Part shown: positions 1-8,514 of the stretch, piece by piece
How the letters are laid out: every line of letters starts with the position of its first letter
How positions within the stretch are numbered: position 1 is the stretch's first letter
NCBI GenBank assembly: GCA_009827225.1
Contig: WUAI01000006.1
Coordinates: forward strand, 62,001 to 126,000
DNA: 64,000 bases
Source: Flavobacteriaceae bacterium
GTDB taxonomy: Bacteria > Bacteroidota > Bacteroidia > Flavobacteriales > Flavobacteriaceae
Direction: 5' to 3'
Notes under the pieces: model-generated
The model's database searches: none
The model's input: only the letters and a program-made list of their open reading frames with translations
What the model was told of the DNA's origin: nothing
Program-made: the position numbers and the translations under genes

Positions 1-872
1 CTCCTAAAGTTACTGCCCATCCAACCGCACAGGTGCTGGAGATCAAAGGGCATCTTTTTTTGATCGATTGCGGGGAAGGTACACAGGTACAGTTGCGACG
101 CAATAAGGTGAAATTCTCAAGGATTCGTCATGTTTTTATTTCTCACTTGCACGGTGATCATTTCTTCGGACTGGTAGGACTTATTTCTACTTTCAGGCTT
201 TTGGGAAGAGAGGCCGAACTGCATATATATGGCCCCAAGGGAATCAAGGAAGCAATTACGCTACAGCTGAAATTGGGAAACTCGTGGACTAATTATCCCT
301 TAATATTTCATGAACTGGACAGCAATTCCCCGGAGGTTATTTTTGAAGATGACAAGCTAACGGTAGAAACCATTCCTTTAAAACACAGGGTTTATACCAA
401 CGGCTTTTTATTTCGTGAAAAACCCGGCGAGCGGAAACTGATTCTTAAGGCCGCCCAAAAAGCAAAAGTAGACAAGAGTCTGTTCAACAAAGTCAAGCAA
501 GGCTATGATGTTGAAAATGAACTGGGAGATATCATCCCGAATGAACTTTTAACGGAAGATCCTGAACCTCCCAAATCTTATGCGTACTGCAGTGATACGG
601 CTTACTTACCACGAGTAGTGAATCAGATTAAAGGAAGTGATGTGCTCTATCATGAATCCACTTTTTTGGATCATCATCACTTATTAGCTGAAAAAACCAT
701 GCACAGCACGGCAAAAGAGGCGGCAGCTATTGCGAAAAAGGCGGAAGTTGGCACCCTGATTCTCGGTCATTATTCGGGTCGATATGGTGATTTAAGTGCG
801 TTCAAATCGGAAGCGGGTCAGATTTTTGAGAATGTTGTCCTAGCAGAAGATGGTAAATCATTCGAATTTTGA
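1..872 (+). CDS. rnz: Ribonuclease Z (5' end outside window)
   Basis: Zinc-dependent endonuclease of the metallo-beta-lactamase fold that matures tRNA 3' ends. The frame is open from the first bases of the window, where it reads PKVTAHPTAQ before VLEIKG, so the true start lies upstream and the GTG at 33 is an internal Val codon. The motif SHLHGDHFFGLVGL, shortly after LIDCGEGTQ, supplies the HxHxDH metal ligands; later ligands are in the YCSDTAY and ILGHYSGRY segments. About 290 residues are visible of the family's usual 300 or so, so only roughly 15 are missing. The next gene, pdxH, is 83 bases downstream on the same strand. Confidence 0.95.
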   Translation, partial: PKVTAHPTAQVLEIKGHLFLIDCGEGTQVQLRRNKVKFSRIRHVFISHLHGDHFFGLVGLISTFRLLGREAELHIYGPKGIKEAITLQLKLGNSWTNYPLIFHELDSNSPEVIFEDDKLTVETIPLKHRVYTNGFLFREKPGERKLILKAAQKAKVDKSLFNKVKQGYDVENELGDIIPNELLTEDPEPPKSYAYCSDTAYLPRVVNQIKGSDVLYHESTFLDHHHLLAEKTMHSTAKEAAAIAKKAEVGTLILGHYSGRYGDLSAFKSEAGQIFENVVLAEDGKSFEF

Positions 873-955
873 TAACGACATTTTAACCGAAATTTAAATC
901 TTCTCTTTTTTATTAACATTTGCAAAACTCGTAACTTGCATTGGAAATCTAATGT

Positions 956-1600
956 ATGAGAGATAACCTTCATGACTATCGCAAAACCTACGACAAAGGC
1001 GAATTGTCTGAGCATTCGGTGGATCCTAACCCTATGCAACAATTTCGAACCTGGTTTTATGCGGTGGAAGTTGCCGGCGGTGTGGATGAAGTGAATGCAA
1101 TGACCCTCACTACCTTGGGTAAGGATGATTTTCCGAAGGGAAGAGTAGTTTTACTGAAGAAATATGATGAGCACGGTTTCTACTTTTACACCAATTATGA
1201 GAGTGAGAAGGGGAAGGCGATAGCGGCACATAACAAAGTGTCCCTTAGTTTTTTCTGGCCTAATATGGAACGACAGATTATCATCAAGGGAATGGCCGAA
1301 AAAACATCGGAAGATGATTCGCAGAACTATTTTGCTTCTCGCCCCAAGGGGAGTCAGTTGGGAGCTATGGTATCCCGACAAAGTTCTGTGGTTACAGATA
1401 GAAATGAATTGGAGGAAGAGTTGAAGGATCTGGAAGCTCATTTCGAAGATAAAGAAGTTCCTAAGCCACCGGACTGGGGAGGTTATCTGGTGCGTCCTAA
1501 GGAATTTGAATTTTGGCAGGGAAGGCCAAATCGCTTGCACGACCGTATTCGATACAGACTGGATGGTCTGGATTGGATTATTGAGAGGCTGGCCCCATAA
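956..1600 (+). CDS. pdxH: Pyridoxamine/pyridoxine 5'-phosphate oxidase
   Basis: FMN-dependent enzyme that makes pyridoxal 5'-phosphate from pyridoxine or pyridoxamine phosphate, the last step of vitamin B6 synthesis and salvage. The 214-residue protein has the family length and order: an N-terminal DPNPMQQF segment, the FMN-binding run GRVVLLKKYDEHGFYFYTNY, the SRQSS stretch, and the C-terminal signature EFWQGRPNRLHDR. The ATG at 956 fits homologues that begin MRDNLHDYRK. A second ATG at 952 is out of frame. A TAACTTGC box at 932-939 could be a variant -7 element. The SixA-like gene follows 26 bases later. Confidence 0.96.
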   Translation: MRDNLHDYRKTYDKGELSEHSVDPNPMQQFRTWFYAVEVAGGVDEVNAMTLTTLGKDDFPKGRVVLLKKYDEHGFYFYTNYESEKGKAIAAHNKVSLSFFWPNMERQIIIKGMAEKTSEDDSQNYFASRPKGSQLGAMVSRQSSVVTDRNELEEELKDLEAHFEDKEVPKPPDWGGYLVRPKEFEFWQGRPNRLHDRIRYRLDGLDWIIERLAP

Positions 1601-1626
1601 TTTAGAAACTAACTAATCACCCATAA

Positions 1627-2112
1627 ATGAAAACACTCTATATGGTTCGTCACGCAAAGTCATCCTGGAAGCATGACGTGATTGATCACCAGCGTCCCCT
1701 TAAAGGTAGAGGGAAAAACGATGCCCAGTTGGTGTCGGAGTACCTTAAAGATCGCATAACAATGCCCCAGAAGATCATTACAAGTGATGCGGTACGAGCA
1801 CTTACGACTGCTAATTACTTCAGGGATGCCTTTGGGATTGAAAATGAACACTTCGTGGTTGACCATAGTTTATATGATTTCAGCGGGCATCACGTAATTG
1901 ATATCATTAAAAGTCTGGATAATTCCCTGGATATCGTAATGATCGTTGGACACAATCACGCTTTTACCTCCATTGCCAATATGCTGGGGAATCGCTATAT
2001 TGATAATGTTCCTACCTCCGGGTTTGTTCATTTGGAGTTTGATGAAAACAAATGGAGTGACATAGCCACCGGAGTAACAAAAAACACCGTATTTCCAAGA
2101 GATTTAAAATAA
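1627..2112 (+). CDS. SixA-type histidine phosphatase
   Basis: Small (161 aa) member of the histidine phosphatase superfamily, closest in form to SixA phosphohistidine phosphatases. The catalytic RHG-type motif is at the N-terminus (MVRHAKSSW) and the second catalytic His is in VGHNHAFTS near residue 110. Its stop overlaps the ATG of ppk1 by one base (TAATG), and ppx follows directly, so the three genes very likely form one transcript. The position suggests a role tied to phosphate or polyphosphate metabolism, but the substrate is not evident from sequence; a phosphohistidine target is an inference from the family. Confidence 0.88.
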   Translation: MKTLYMVRHAKSSWKHDVIDHQRPLKGRGKNDAQLVSEYLKDRITMPQKIITSDAVRALTTANYFRDAFGIENEHFVVDHSLYDFSGHHVIDIIKSLDNSLDIVMIVGHNHAFTSIANMLGNRYIDNVPTSGFVHLEFDENKWSDIATGVTKNTVFPRDLK

Positions 2113-4199
2113 TGACGACGACCTCTGTTTCTAAAACTACACAAAACGTTTATCTCAACCGCGAATTGAGCTGGTTGCAATTCAATGAGCGTGTCCTTCA
2201 AGAGGCTGAAGATAATACGGTTCCTTTGATTGAAAGACTCCGTTTTTTAGGGATTTTCTCTAATAACCTGGATGAATTTTTCAAGGTTCGTTATGCTACG
2301 ATCAAAAGAATTGTTGAGGTGGGTAAAGGTGGTCGCAGTGAGCTGGGAGGTATTTCTGCAACGGAGTTGCTGGAAGAGATCACCAATACTGTGATCAAGC
2401 AACAGTCTAAAAGTTTGCAGGTATTAAAGGAGATCGAAACTGAACTTCAGAAGGAAAATATTTTTATCATCAATGAAACTCAGATATCGGAATCCCAAAG
2501 CGAGTTTATTACTGAATTTTTTCTTCGGAAGGTGAGTCCGGCACTCATGACCATCATGTTGTCTGGACTTAATGAATTTCCCTCCTTGAAGGACAGTGCC
2601 GCTTATTTGGCAATCAAGATGGTTATGGCCACAGCGGATAGTGTGGAAGAACCTCCTGTGAAATATGCCCTGATAGAAATTCCAAGAGAAATCGAACGAT
2701 TTGTGGTACTTCCCGATGAAGGAGAGAAGCATTATATCATCATGCTCGACGATTTGATCCGGCATTGTCTTGGAAATATTTTCAACATCTTCAATTATAA
2801 GACCATCAGTGCCCATATGATCAAGATCACCAGGGATGCCGAGCTGGATATCGATAGTGATCTGAGTAGAAGTTTCCTGGAGAAAATTTCAAAAAGTGTA
2901 GAGGGACGTAGTTCCGGCGATCCGGTGCGGTTCGTCTATGATAAAAGTATAGATGAAAACACCCTTCGATTTCTCATGGACAAAATGGGTGTAGATAGTA
3001 CAGATAGTGTGATTCCCGGAGGAAGATATCACAATCGCAGGGATTACATGAAGTTTCCAAGTCTGGGAAGAAAGGATCTCTTATACGAACCCAAAGAACC
3101 ACTGCCCATACCCGGGCTGAGTCTGCAGGGAAGTATTTTAGATTCCATTTCAGAAAAAGATTACCTGCTTTATACCCCGTACCAATCATTCTCTTATGTG
3201 GTGAAATTCTTGAGGGAAGCTGCACTAGATCCCCGTGTACAATCTATAAAGATTACCATTTACCGTTTAGCAGAGGTATCGCACATTGCAAGTTCTCTGG
3301 CCAATGCGGCTAAGAATGGCAAAGAGGTGACGGTACAGATCGAATTGCGCGCAAGATTCGATGAGGCCGCAAATATTCGATATGCAGAACTGATGCAAAA
3401 AGAAGGTGTGAACCTGATCTTTGGTGTGACAGGGCTTAAGGTGCATTGTAAGGCCTGTGTGGTAGAACGAATGGAAAAAGGTAAGATCAAACGGTATTCT
3501 TTCATCAGTACCGGTAACTTTAACGAATCTACCGCGAGAATTTATACCGACTATACACTGTTCACGGCTAACTCCAAGATAGGCAAGGAGATCAATAAAG
3601 TGTTTGATTTTTTCCAGGTAAACTACCGGGTCAAGAAATACCGGCACTTAATTGTCTCACCTCACTATACTCGTAATGCGCTCTATGCGTTAATAGATGC
3701 GGAAATCACTAATCATAAGAACGGACTACCAAGTGGTATCAAAATAAAACTGAATAGCCTGTCCGATTTCAAGATCATTAATCGACTCTATGATGCGAGT
3801 AGAGCCGGTGTGAAGATTCAACTTATTGTAAGAGGAATTTGTTGCCTCATTCCGGGAGTGCCGGGCATGAGCGAGAATATTGAAGTAATCAGTATTGTGG
3901 ACAAATTTTTGGAACATCCCCGATTATTTATTTTTGAAAATGGAGGAGACCCGAAATATTACATTTCTTCCGCTGATTTTATGGGAAGAAACCTGGATAA
4001 TCGTGTAGAGATATCATGTCCGATTTATGATCCGGATATAAAACAACAATTAATCGATACCTTTGAAATCTCGTGGAGTGATAATGTAAAAGCCCGAGTG
4101 ATTTCTGATAAGCAAGATAATGCATATCGAAATTCAAGTTCAACCAAGATTCGCTCCCAGTTTAAGTTGTACGATTATTATTTAGAAAAGCTGAAATAA
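2112..4199 (+). CDS. ppk1: Polyphosphate kinase 1
   Basis: Reversibly polymerises the gamma-phosphate of ATP into inorganic polyphosphate through a phosphohistidine intermediate. The 695-residue protein has the complete PPK1 layout: N-terminal domain opening YLNRELSWLQFNERVLQEA, the middle domain, and two PLD-like C-terminal domains. The KVHCKACVVER segment carries the catalytic His, and STGNFNESTARIYTD and SSADFMGRNLDNRVE are the conserved flanking motifs. It starts on the last base of the upstream SixA gene's stop codon and ends one base before the ppx start, so translation of all three is probably coupled. Confidence 0.97.
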   Translation: MTTTSVSKTTQNVYLNRELSWLQFNERVLQEAEDNTVPLIERLRFLGIFSNNLDEFFKVRYATIKRIVEVGKGGRSELGGISATELLEEITNTVIKQQSKSLQVLKEIETELQKENIFIINETQISESQSEFITEFFLRKVSPALMTIMLSGLNEFPSLKDSAAYLAIKMVMATADSVEEPPVKYALIEIPREIERFVVLPDEGEKHYIIMLDDLIRHCLGNIFNIFNYKTISAHMIKITRDAELDIDSDLSRSFLEKISKSVEGRSSGDPVRFVYDKSIDENTLRFLMDKMGVDSTDSVIPGGRYHNRRDYMKFPSLGRKDLLYEPKEPLPIPGLSLQGSILDSISEKDYLLYTPYQSFSYVVKFLREAALDPRVQSIKITIYRLAEVSHIASSLANAAKNGKEVTVQIELRARFDEAANIRYAELMQKEGVNLIFGVTGLKVHCKACVVERMEKGKIKRYSFISTGNFNESTARIYTDYTLFTANSKIGKEINKVFDFFQVNYRVKKYRHLIVSPHYTRNALYALIDAEITNHKNGLPSGIKIKLNSLSDFKIINRLYDASRAGVKIQLIVRGICCLIPGVPGMSENIEVISIVDKFLEHPRLFIFENGGDPKYYISSADFMGRNLDNRVEISCPIYDPDIKQQLIDTFEISWSDNVKARVISDKQDNAYRNSSSTKIRSQFKLYDYYLEKLK

Positions 4200-4200
4200 A

Positions 4201-5115
4201 TTGCTGAATATTGAAAAATATGCCGCCATCGACATTGGTTCCAATGCGATTCGGCTGCTAATTTCCACCATCATAGAAAAAGGGGAGAAGCCTCCCCAGT
4301 TCAAGAAAACCTCATTGGTTCGGGTGCCTATTCGATTGGGTGCCGACGTATTTCTAAACAGTGAAATTTCCGAAGAAAACTTGTCCCGTATGAAGGACGC
4401 AATGACGGCTTTTCAATTATTGATGAAAACCCACAAGGTTACCCGGTACAGGGCCTGCGCCACTTCGGCGATGCGTGAGGCAAACAATGGTCATGAGATT
4501 GCAGAAAGCCTTCGGGAGGATACGGGAATCGAAATTCAGATCATTGACGGTAAGGATGAAGCCGCTATCATTGCCTCTACCGATTTACGTGACTTGATAG
4601 ATACAGATAAAACCTTTCTCTATGTAGATGTGGGAGGTGGAAGTACAGAATTCACCGTCTTTTCAAATGGTAGGACTGTGGCATCTAAATCGTTCAAATT
4701 GGGAACAGTTCGGATTTTAAATGACATGGTTCGCGAATCTATTTGGGATGATGTGCGTAAATGGATTCGAAAGAATACCAAGAAATATGAGAAGTTAAGC
4801 CTTATCGGTTCCGGAGGGAATATTAATAGTATTTACAAAACCAGTGGAATAAAGATTGGTAAACCGTTGAGTTACTTCTATCTAACCGACTTCTACGAAA
4901 CCCTGAAATCCTATACTTACCACGAGCGTATTTTTGAATTACAAATGAATCCGGATCGTGCTGATGTAATTATTCCGGCCACCCGAATTTATCTTTCGGC
5001 CATGAAGTGGAGTAAGGCAAAAAATATCTATGTTCCAAAGATTGGGTTGGCTGATGGCATCATCAAAAGTTTGTACAATGAAAAACTGGCCAAAGGCCTG
5101 GAAGTGGAATATTAG
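4201..5115 (+). CDS. ppx: Ppx/GppA-family exopolyphosphatase
   Basis: Removes terminal phosphates from polyphosphate (or pppGpp in GppA relatives); ASKHA phosphotransferase fold. The N-terminal phosphate-1 loop AAIDIGSNAIRLLI and the second loop YVDVGGGSTEFTVF near residue 140 are both present. At 304 residues it is the short two-domain form, without the C-terminal HD domain of E. coli Ppx. The start is TTG at 4201: no ATG lies ahead of the IDIGSN motif, and TTG sits one base after the ppk1 stop. Pairing with ppk1 favours a polyphosphate role over pppGpp hydrolysis. The gene converges on the nucleotidase gene with a 6-base gap. Confidence 0.93.
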   Translation: MLNIEKYAAIDIGSNAIRLLISTIIEKGEKPPQFKKTSLVRVPIRLGADVFLNSEISEENLSRMKDAMTAFQLLMKTHKVTRYRACATSAMREANNGHEIAESLREDTGIEIQIIDGKDEAAIIASTDLRDLIDTDKTFLYVDVGGGSTEFTVFSNGRTVASKSFKLGTVRILNDMVRESIWDDVRKWIRKNTKKYEKLSLIGSGGNINSIYKTSGIKIGKPLSYFYLTDFYETLKSYTYHERIFELQMNPDRADVIIPATRIYLSAMKWSKAKNIYVPKIGLADGIIKSLYNEKLAKGLEVEY

Positions 5116-5121
5116 AATATC

Positions 5122-5646
5122 TTACAGCAGTAAATCCCGAATCTCTTTCCAGTTTCTTACTCTTCGATGTCCATTATTATCTTTTTCGGAATTATGAGGC
5201 TGTTCAAACAATAGCGTGGTGCCATCAAAATAGTCTAGATTCTTAAAGTGATCATCGATCATAATATCACCACGAATCACCCTTTTGTCACCGCACAGTA
5301 CGATATTTTTCCAGGGAATAAAATCGAAATGTTCATCCAACCAATGATATTTATCTTCCAGGCTATTGGGGAATTCCATTGCTGCCGACACGATAAAAAT
5401 TTCGTAGTGTTGAGACAGTTCTTTTAAGGTGTCCACAGCATCTTCAATCACAGGAGCAGTTCTGAAAAACCCTTTTTCGTTGGCGTGCGTACGACCGTTT
5501 GGAAATGCTACGATTTCATCTTGCCCGTATAAGTTTTCCCTGAAGAGTTCGGTACCACTTGATTGGAGTTCATAACGGATAAGTTGGCCGTAGATGTCGG
5601 CAAGAACACCATCCATATCAACGATAAGACGTTTTTGATTGTTCAT
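5122..5646 (-). CDS. 5'(3')-deoxyribonucleotidase-like HAD phosphatase
   Basis: HAD-superfamily hydrolase of the NT5C (5' nucleotidase, deoxy, cytosolic type) family, expected to dephosphorylate nucleoside monophosphates. The first HAD motif VDMDGVLADIY holds the nucleophile and the general acid Asp. Motif II is in IFIVSAAM, and the IMIDDH segment near residue 130 supplies the Mg-binding acidic pair. 174 residues is normal for the family. It is the last gene of a minus-strand run dnaX-miaE-nucleotidase, six bases after miaE. Confidence 0.87.
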   Translation of the reverse strand: MNNQKRLIVDMDGVLADIYGQLIRYELQSSGTELFRENLYGQDEIVAFPNGRTHANEKGFFRTAPVIEDAVDTLKELSQHYEIFIVSAAMEFPNSLEDKYHWLDEHFDFIPWKNIVLCGDKRVIRGDIMIDDHFKNLDYFDGTTLLFEQPHNSEKDNNGHRRVRNWKEIRDLLL

Positions 5647-5652
5647 GATAGA

Positions 5653-6264
5653 CTAGCCGTGTATCGTTTCTTCCTTTCCCAAATCCTTCATAAGTTCTGC
5701 TTCATATTCAAGAAGATCCTGCCATTTTTTATCTACTTCTTCACGCTTTCCATATTTTCTGGCAAAACCAAGGAACATGGTGTAGTGATTCGCTTCACTG
5801 ATCATTAGTTTGCGATAGAAGGAAGCGAGCTTCTTATCTTCCAGCTCTTCACTTAGCAAGCGGAATCGCTCACAACTTCTGGCCTCAATGAGCGCTGCAT
5901 ATAATAAACGATGAATCAACTGGTCATTTCGACTACCACCTTTGGGAAAGAATTTCATCAACTGATTCACATAGGCGTCTTTTCGCTCACGCCCTAGATG
6001 CAACCCTCGTTCCAGGATTCGATCATGGACCATTTTGAAGTGGCTCATTTCTTCTTGTGCCAACAGCGTCATTTCGTCCACAAGATCGGAGTATTCGGGA
6101 TATCCAATGATCAATGAAATAGCCGTTGAAGCTGCTTTCTGTTCACAATAGGCATGGTCTGTAAGAATTTCGGCAATGTTCTTCTCAACTATATTCACCC
6201 AGCGCGGATCGGTTGGCAACTTCAACCCAAGCATCTTGATAGAACTTTCGTTATGCTCGCTCAT
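5653..6264 (-). CDS. miaE: tRNA-(ms2io6A37) hydroxylase
   Basis: Non-haem diiron monooxygenase that hydroxylates the isopentenyl group of ms2i6A37 in tRNAs reading UNN codons. The ferritin-like four-helix pattern is clear in 203 residues: ligand helices with EQKAAS, EEMSHFKMVHD, IEARSCERF and EANHYTMF each contribute Glu or His in ExxH-type spacing. It sits 10 bases after dnaX and 6 bases before the nucleotidase gene, an arrangement that suggests co-transcription. No miaA or miaB lies in the window. Confidence 0.93.
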   Translation of the reverse strand: MSEHNESSIKMLGLKLPTDPRWVNIVEKNIAEILTDHAYCEQKAASTAISLIIGYPEYSDLVDEMTLLAQEEMSHFKMVHDRILERGLHLGRERKDAYVNQLMKFFPKGGSRNDQLIHRLLYAALIEARSCERFRLLSEELEDKKLASFYRKLMISEANHYTMFLGFARKYGKREEVDKKWQDLLEYEAELMKDLGKEETIHG

Positions 6265-6274
6265 ACTTTAAAAT

Positions 6275-8101
6275 TTATACGTCGAGATCAAACTCTTTAC
6301 GTAAGTTCTCGATCATCGGGTTCTTCTCTTTCAACTTTTCGAATTTTTCCCTGGGGGTATAGGCATAGCGTTTCACTTCTTGTTCGTTCACTTCTATGGA
6401 TAAATCCACTTCGTGGTTTTCCAGTTCATGACGCAGGTGATGTAGCAGCTCATGTTTGGCCCTTTCCACTTCTACTTTAATCGTAGAATTGGGAAAAACA
6501 AGATGAATCAGGTTGCCATCCAGCTTTGGTACTCCCATGGTGAGATGCGAAAGGAGATTGTACTTTCCTTCTTTCTCTATTTTTTTGGTGTAAGCTTGCC
6601 AGGCGTTTTGCATGGCCTCTTCGCTAAATTCCTTGACCGGAAGATCTGCATGGTCCGGTTGATTGGCCACCAATTCTTTTTGTAATTGTTGTTTCTTTTG
6701 AATGCTTTTCAGGGATAAGGCAGATACCTTTTTAGCATTGCGTTCTGCCAGAATTTGTGGGCGTTCAATCACTCTTTCCGTTTCAACAGGCTGTTCGATT
6801 GTAGGTTGTATGACAGGTTCCTTCCGCGCAATAGGTGATTCCTCTTTAATGGTGGGTGTTGTTTCTGTAGGCTGAACCTGATGCTCGATATTTATTTCTT
6901 CTGATTCCGGAGCTGTCGTAATGGTATTATTGTCCCCTTGGATAGTAAGTTCGGCGTCGCCTATCACACTTGCGGGTTGAGTAACTTTTCGGAAATAGGA
7001 GGGAGGTATTACAAAGGAACTGAGGTCAGGCTTTTTTTTTTCAGCCTTGAAAGTGAGCGATGCCAGTTGCAGTAAACACAATTCAACCAGCAATCTTTGA
7101 TTCCTGGAGTTTTTATATTTCAGGTCACACTCATTCGCTAATCTGATAGCTTCGATTAGAAATTGGTTCTCTGTTGCCCTGGATTGCTCCAAATACATGG
7201 CTTTAACCTGTTCTCCCACTTCCAGTAAGGAAATGGTTTCTTCATTCTTACAAACCAGCAGATCCCTAAAGTGAGAAGCCAAACCGGAAATAAAATGATG
7301 CCCATCGAATCCTTTTGCTAAGATTTCATCATAGGTAGTAAGTGCTTCCGGTATATTGTTCTTCAGCAATAAATCCGTAATCCCGAAATAATAAGTATAA
7401 TCAAGGACATTCAGATTTTCGGTGACGGCCTGGCGGGTCAGGGTTTTACCAGAGAAGCTTACAACCCGATCAAATATGGAGAGCGCGTCCCGCATGGCTC
7501 CGTCGGCTTTCTGAGCTATGATGTGCAGGGCGTCATCTTCAGCTTCAATTCCTTCTGCTTTGGCCACTTCGGTAAGTTGCATTTTAATATCGTTTACCGT
7601 GATCCTCCGAAAATCAAAAATCTGACAACGCGAAAGTATCGTTGGAATGATCTTGTGCTTTTCCGTAGTAGCGAGAATAAAAATGGCGTGTTTGGGAGGC
7701 TCTTCCAAAGTTTTTAAAAAGGCATTGAATCCTGCGGAAGACAACATATGAACTTCATCAATGATATACACTTTGTATTTCCCCACTTGCGGCGGTATTC
7801 GCACCTGGTCGATAAGATTTCTGATATCGTCCACAGAATTGTTCGAAGCAGCATCCAGCTCAAAGATGTTAAAGGCAAAATCCTCATCTTCGTGATGCGT
7901 TCCATCGTCGTTGATCTTTTTCGCAAGAATCCTGGCACAGGTGGTCTTGCCAACACCCCTGGGACCTGTAAATAATAGGGCCTGAGCAAGATGGTCATTT
8001 TCTATGGCATTTTCAAGGGTATTTGTAATGGCCCGTTGCCCGACAACGTCTTTAAATACGGTGGGTCTGTACTTTCTGGCCGATACGATGAAATGTTCCA
8101 T
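6275..8101 (-). CDS. dnaX: DNA polymerase III subunit gamma/tau
   Basis: Clamp-loader ATPase of the replisome. AAA+ domain: Walker A GPRGVGKTT near residue 45, Walker B IIDEVHML, and sensor/arginine-finger LSRCQIFDFRRI. After about residue 370 comes a low-complexity linker rich in Glu, Thr, Pro and Val, then a C-terminal tau-like domain, 608 residues in total. The four zinc-binding cysteines that normally lie between Walker A and the ELDAASNN motif are missing; only an acidic and His-containing stretch (DDGTHHEDED) is there. No slippery A-run for a gamma frameshift was recognised. First gene of the dnaX-miaE-nucleotidase run, divergent from rnpB. Confidence 0.96.
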   Translation of the reverse strand: MEHFIVSARKYRPTVFKDVVGQRAITNTLENAIENDHLAQALLFTGPRGVGKTTCARILAKKINDDGTHHEDEDFAFNIFELDAASNNSVDDIRNLIDQVRIPPQVGKYKVYIIDEVHMLSSAGFNAFLKTLEEPPKHAIFILATTEKHKIIPTILSRCQIFDFRRITVNDIKMQLTEVAKAEGIEAEDDALHIIAQKADGAMRDALSIFDRVVSFSGKTLTRQAVTENLNVLDYTYYFGITDLLLKNNIPEALTTYDEILAKGFDGHHFISGLASHFRDLLVCKNEETISLLEVGEQVKAMYLEQSRATENQFLIEAIRLANECDLKYKNSRNQRLLVELCLLQLASLTFKAEKKKPDLSSFVIPPSYFRKVTQPASVIGDAELTIQGDNNTITTAPESEEINIEHQVQPTETTPTIKEESPIARKEPVIQPTIEQPVETERVIERPQILAERNAKKVSALSLKSIQKKQQLQKELVANQPDHADLPVKEFSEEAMQNAWQAYTKKIEKEGKYNLLSHLTMGVPKLDGNLIHLVFPNSTIKVEVERAKHELLHHLRHELENHEVDLSIEVNEQEVKRYAYTPREKFEKLKEKNPMIENLRKEFDLDV

Positions 8102-8111
8102 AGTCCTTAAA

Positions 8112-8119
8112 CAAATATA
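8112..8119 (-). promoter_or_regulatory. dnaX promoter -7 box
   Basis: On the minus strand this reads TATATTTG, a perfect match to the Bacteroidota -7 consensus TAnnTTTG. With the spacing calibrated on rnpB, transcription would begin near 8107, only about six bases before the dnaX ATG at 8101. No clear TTTG -33 element is present at the usual distance. Confidence 0.55.
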
Positions 8120-8183
8120 AAGATGTCGGCAGAGTTATTAAAAATTCATTCTCCATATTTTACGGTATTTATTAACATTCAAC

Positions 8184-8191
8184 TAATTTTG
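8184..8191 (+). promoter_or_regulatory. rnpB promoter -7 box
   Basis: TAATTTTG matches TAnnTTTG exactly. The 5' strand of the RNase P RNA P1 helix begins at 8197, five to six bases after the box, which is where transcription should start for this promoter class. The upstream -33 region is AT-rich without an obvious TTTG. Confidence 0.7.
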
Positions 8192-8196
8192 CAACC

Positions 8197-8514
8197 GCAG
8201 GTCGCCTTATCGCTGTTCGCTTTGTGCGAGGGGAGGAAAGTCCGGACACCACAGGGAAGCATAGCGGCTAACAGCCGTCGCCCTGTAGCCTTGGCTGCGG
8301 GGTAGGACTAGTGCAACAGAAAGTATGTACAGGTAATGCTGTAGTGAAATCATGTAAACTCTATGCGGTGCAATGCCATGTATACCCGGGCTTGAGGGTT
8401 CCCGCCCGATCCGGGAGGGTAGGCAGTTAGAACGGCTTGGCAACAATCCGTCCAGATAAATGATAAGGACCTTGTGGTTTACCACAGGGTACAGAATCCG
8501 GCTTACAGACCTGC
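8197..8514 (+). ncRNA. rnpB: RNase P RNA, bacterial type A
   Basis: Catalytic RNA of RNase P, which cuts the 5' leaders from tRNA precursors. The universal P4/CR-I block GAGGAAAGTCC is at 8233-8243, and the 3' conserved ACAGAAyyyGGCTTA block is at 8491-8505. The ends pair perfectly as helix P1: GCAGGTC (8197-8203) with GACCTGC (8508-8514). A T-rich run starts right after 8514 and, with P1, may serve as the terminator. The length of about 318 nt is normal. The last 12 nt overlap the end of the convergent STAS-like gene. Confidence 0.96.
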
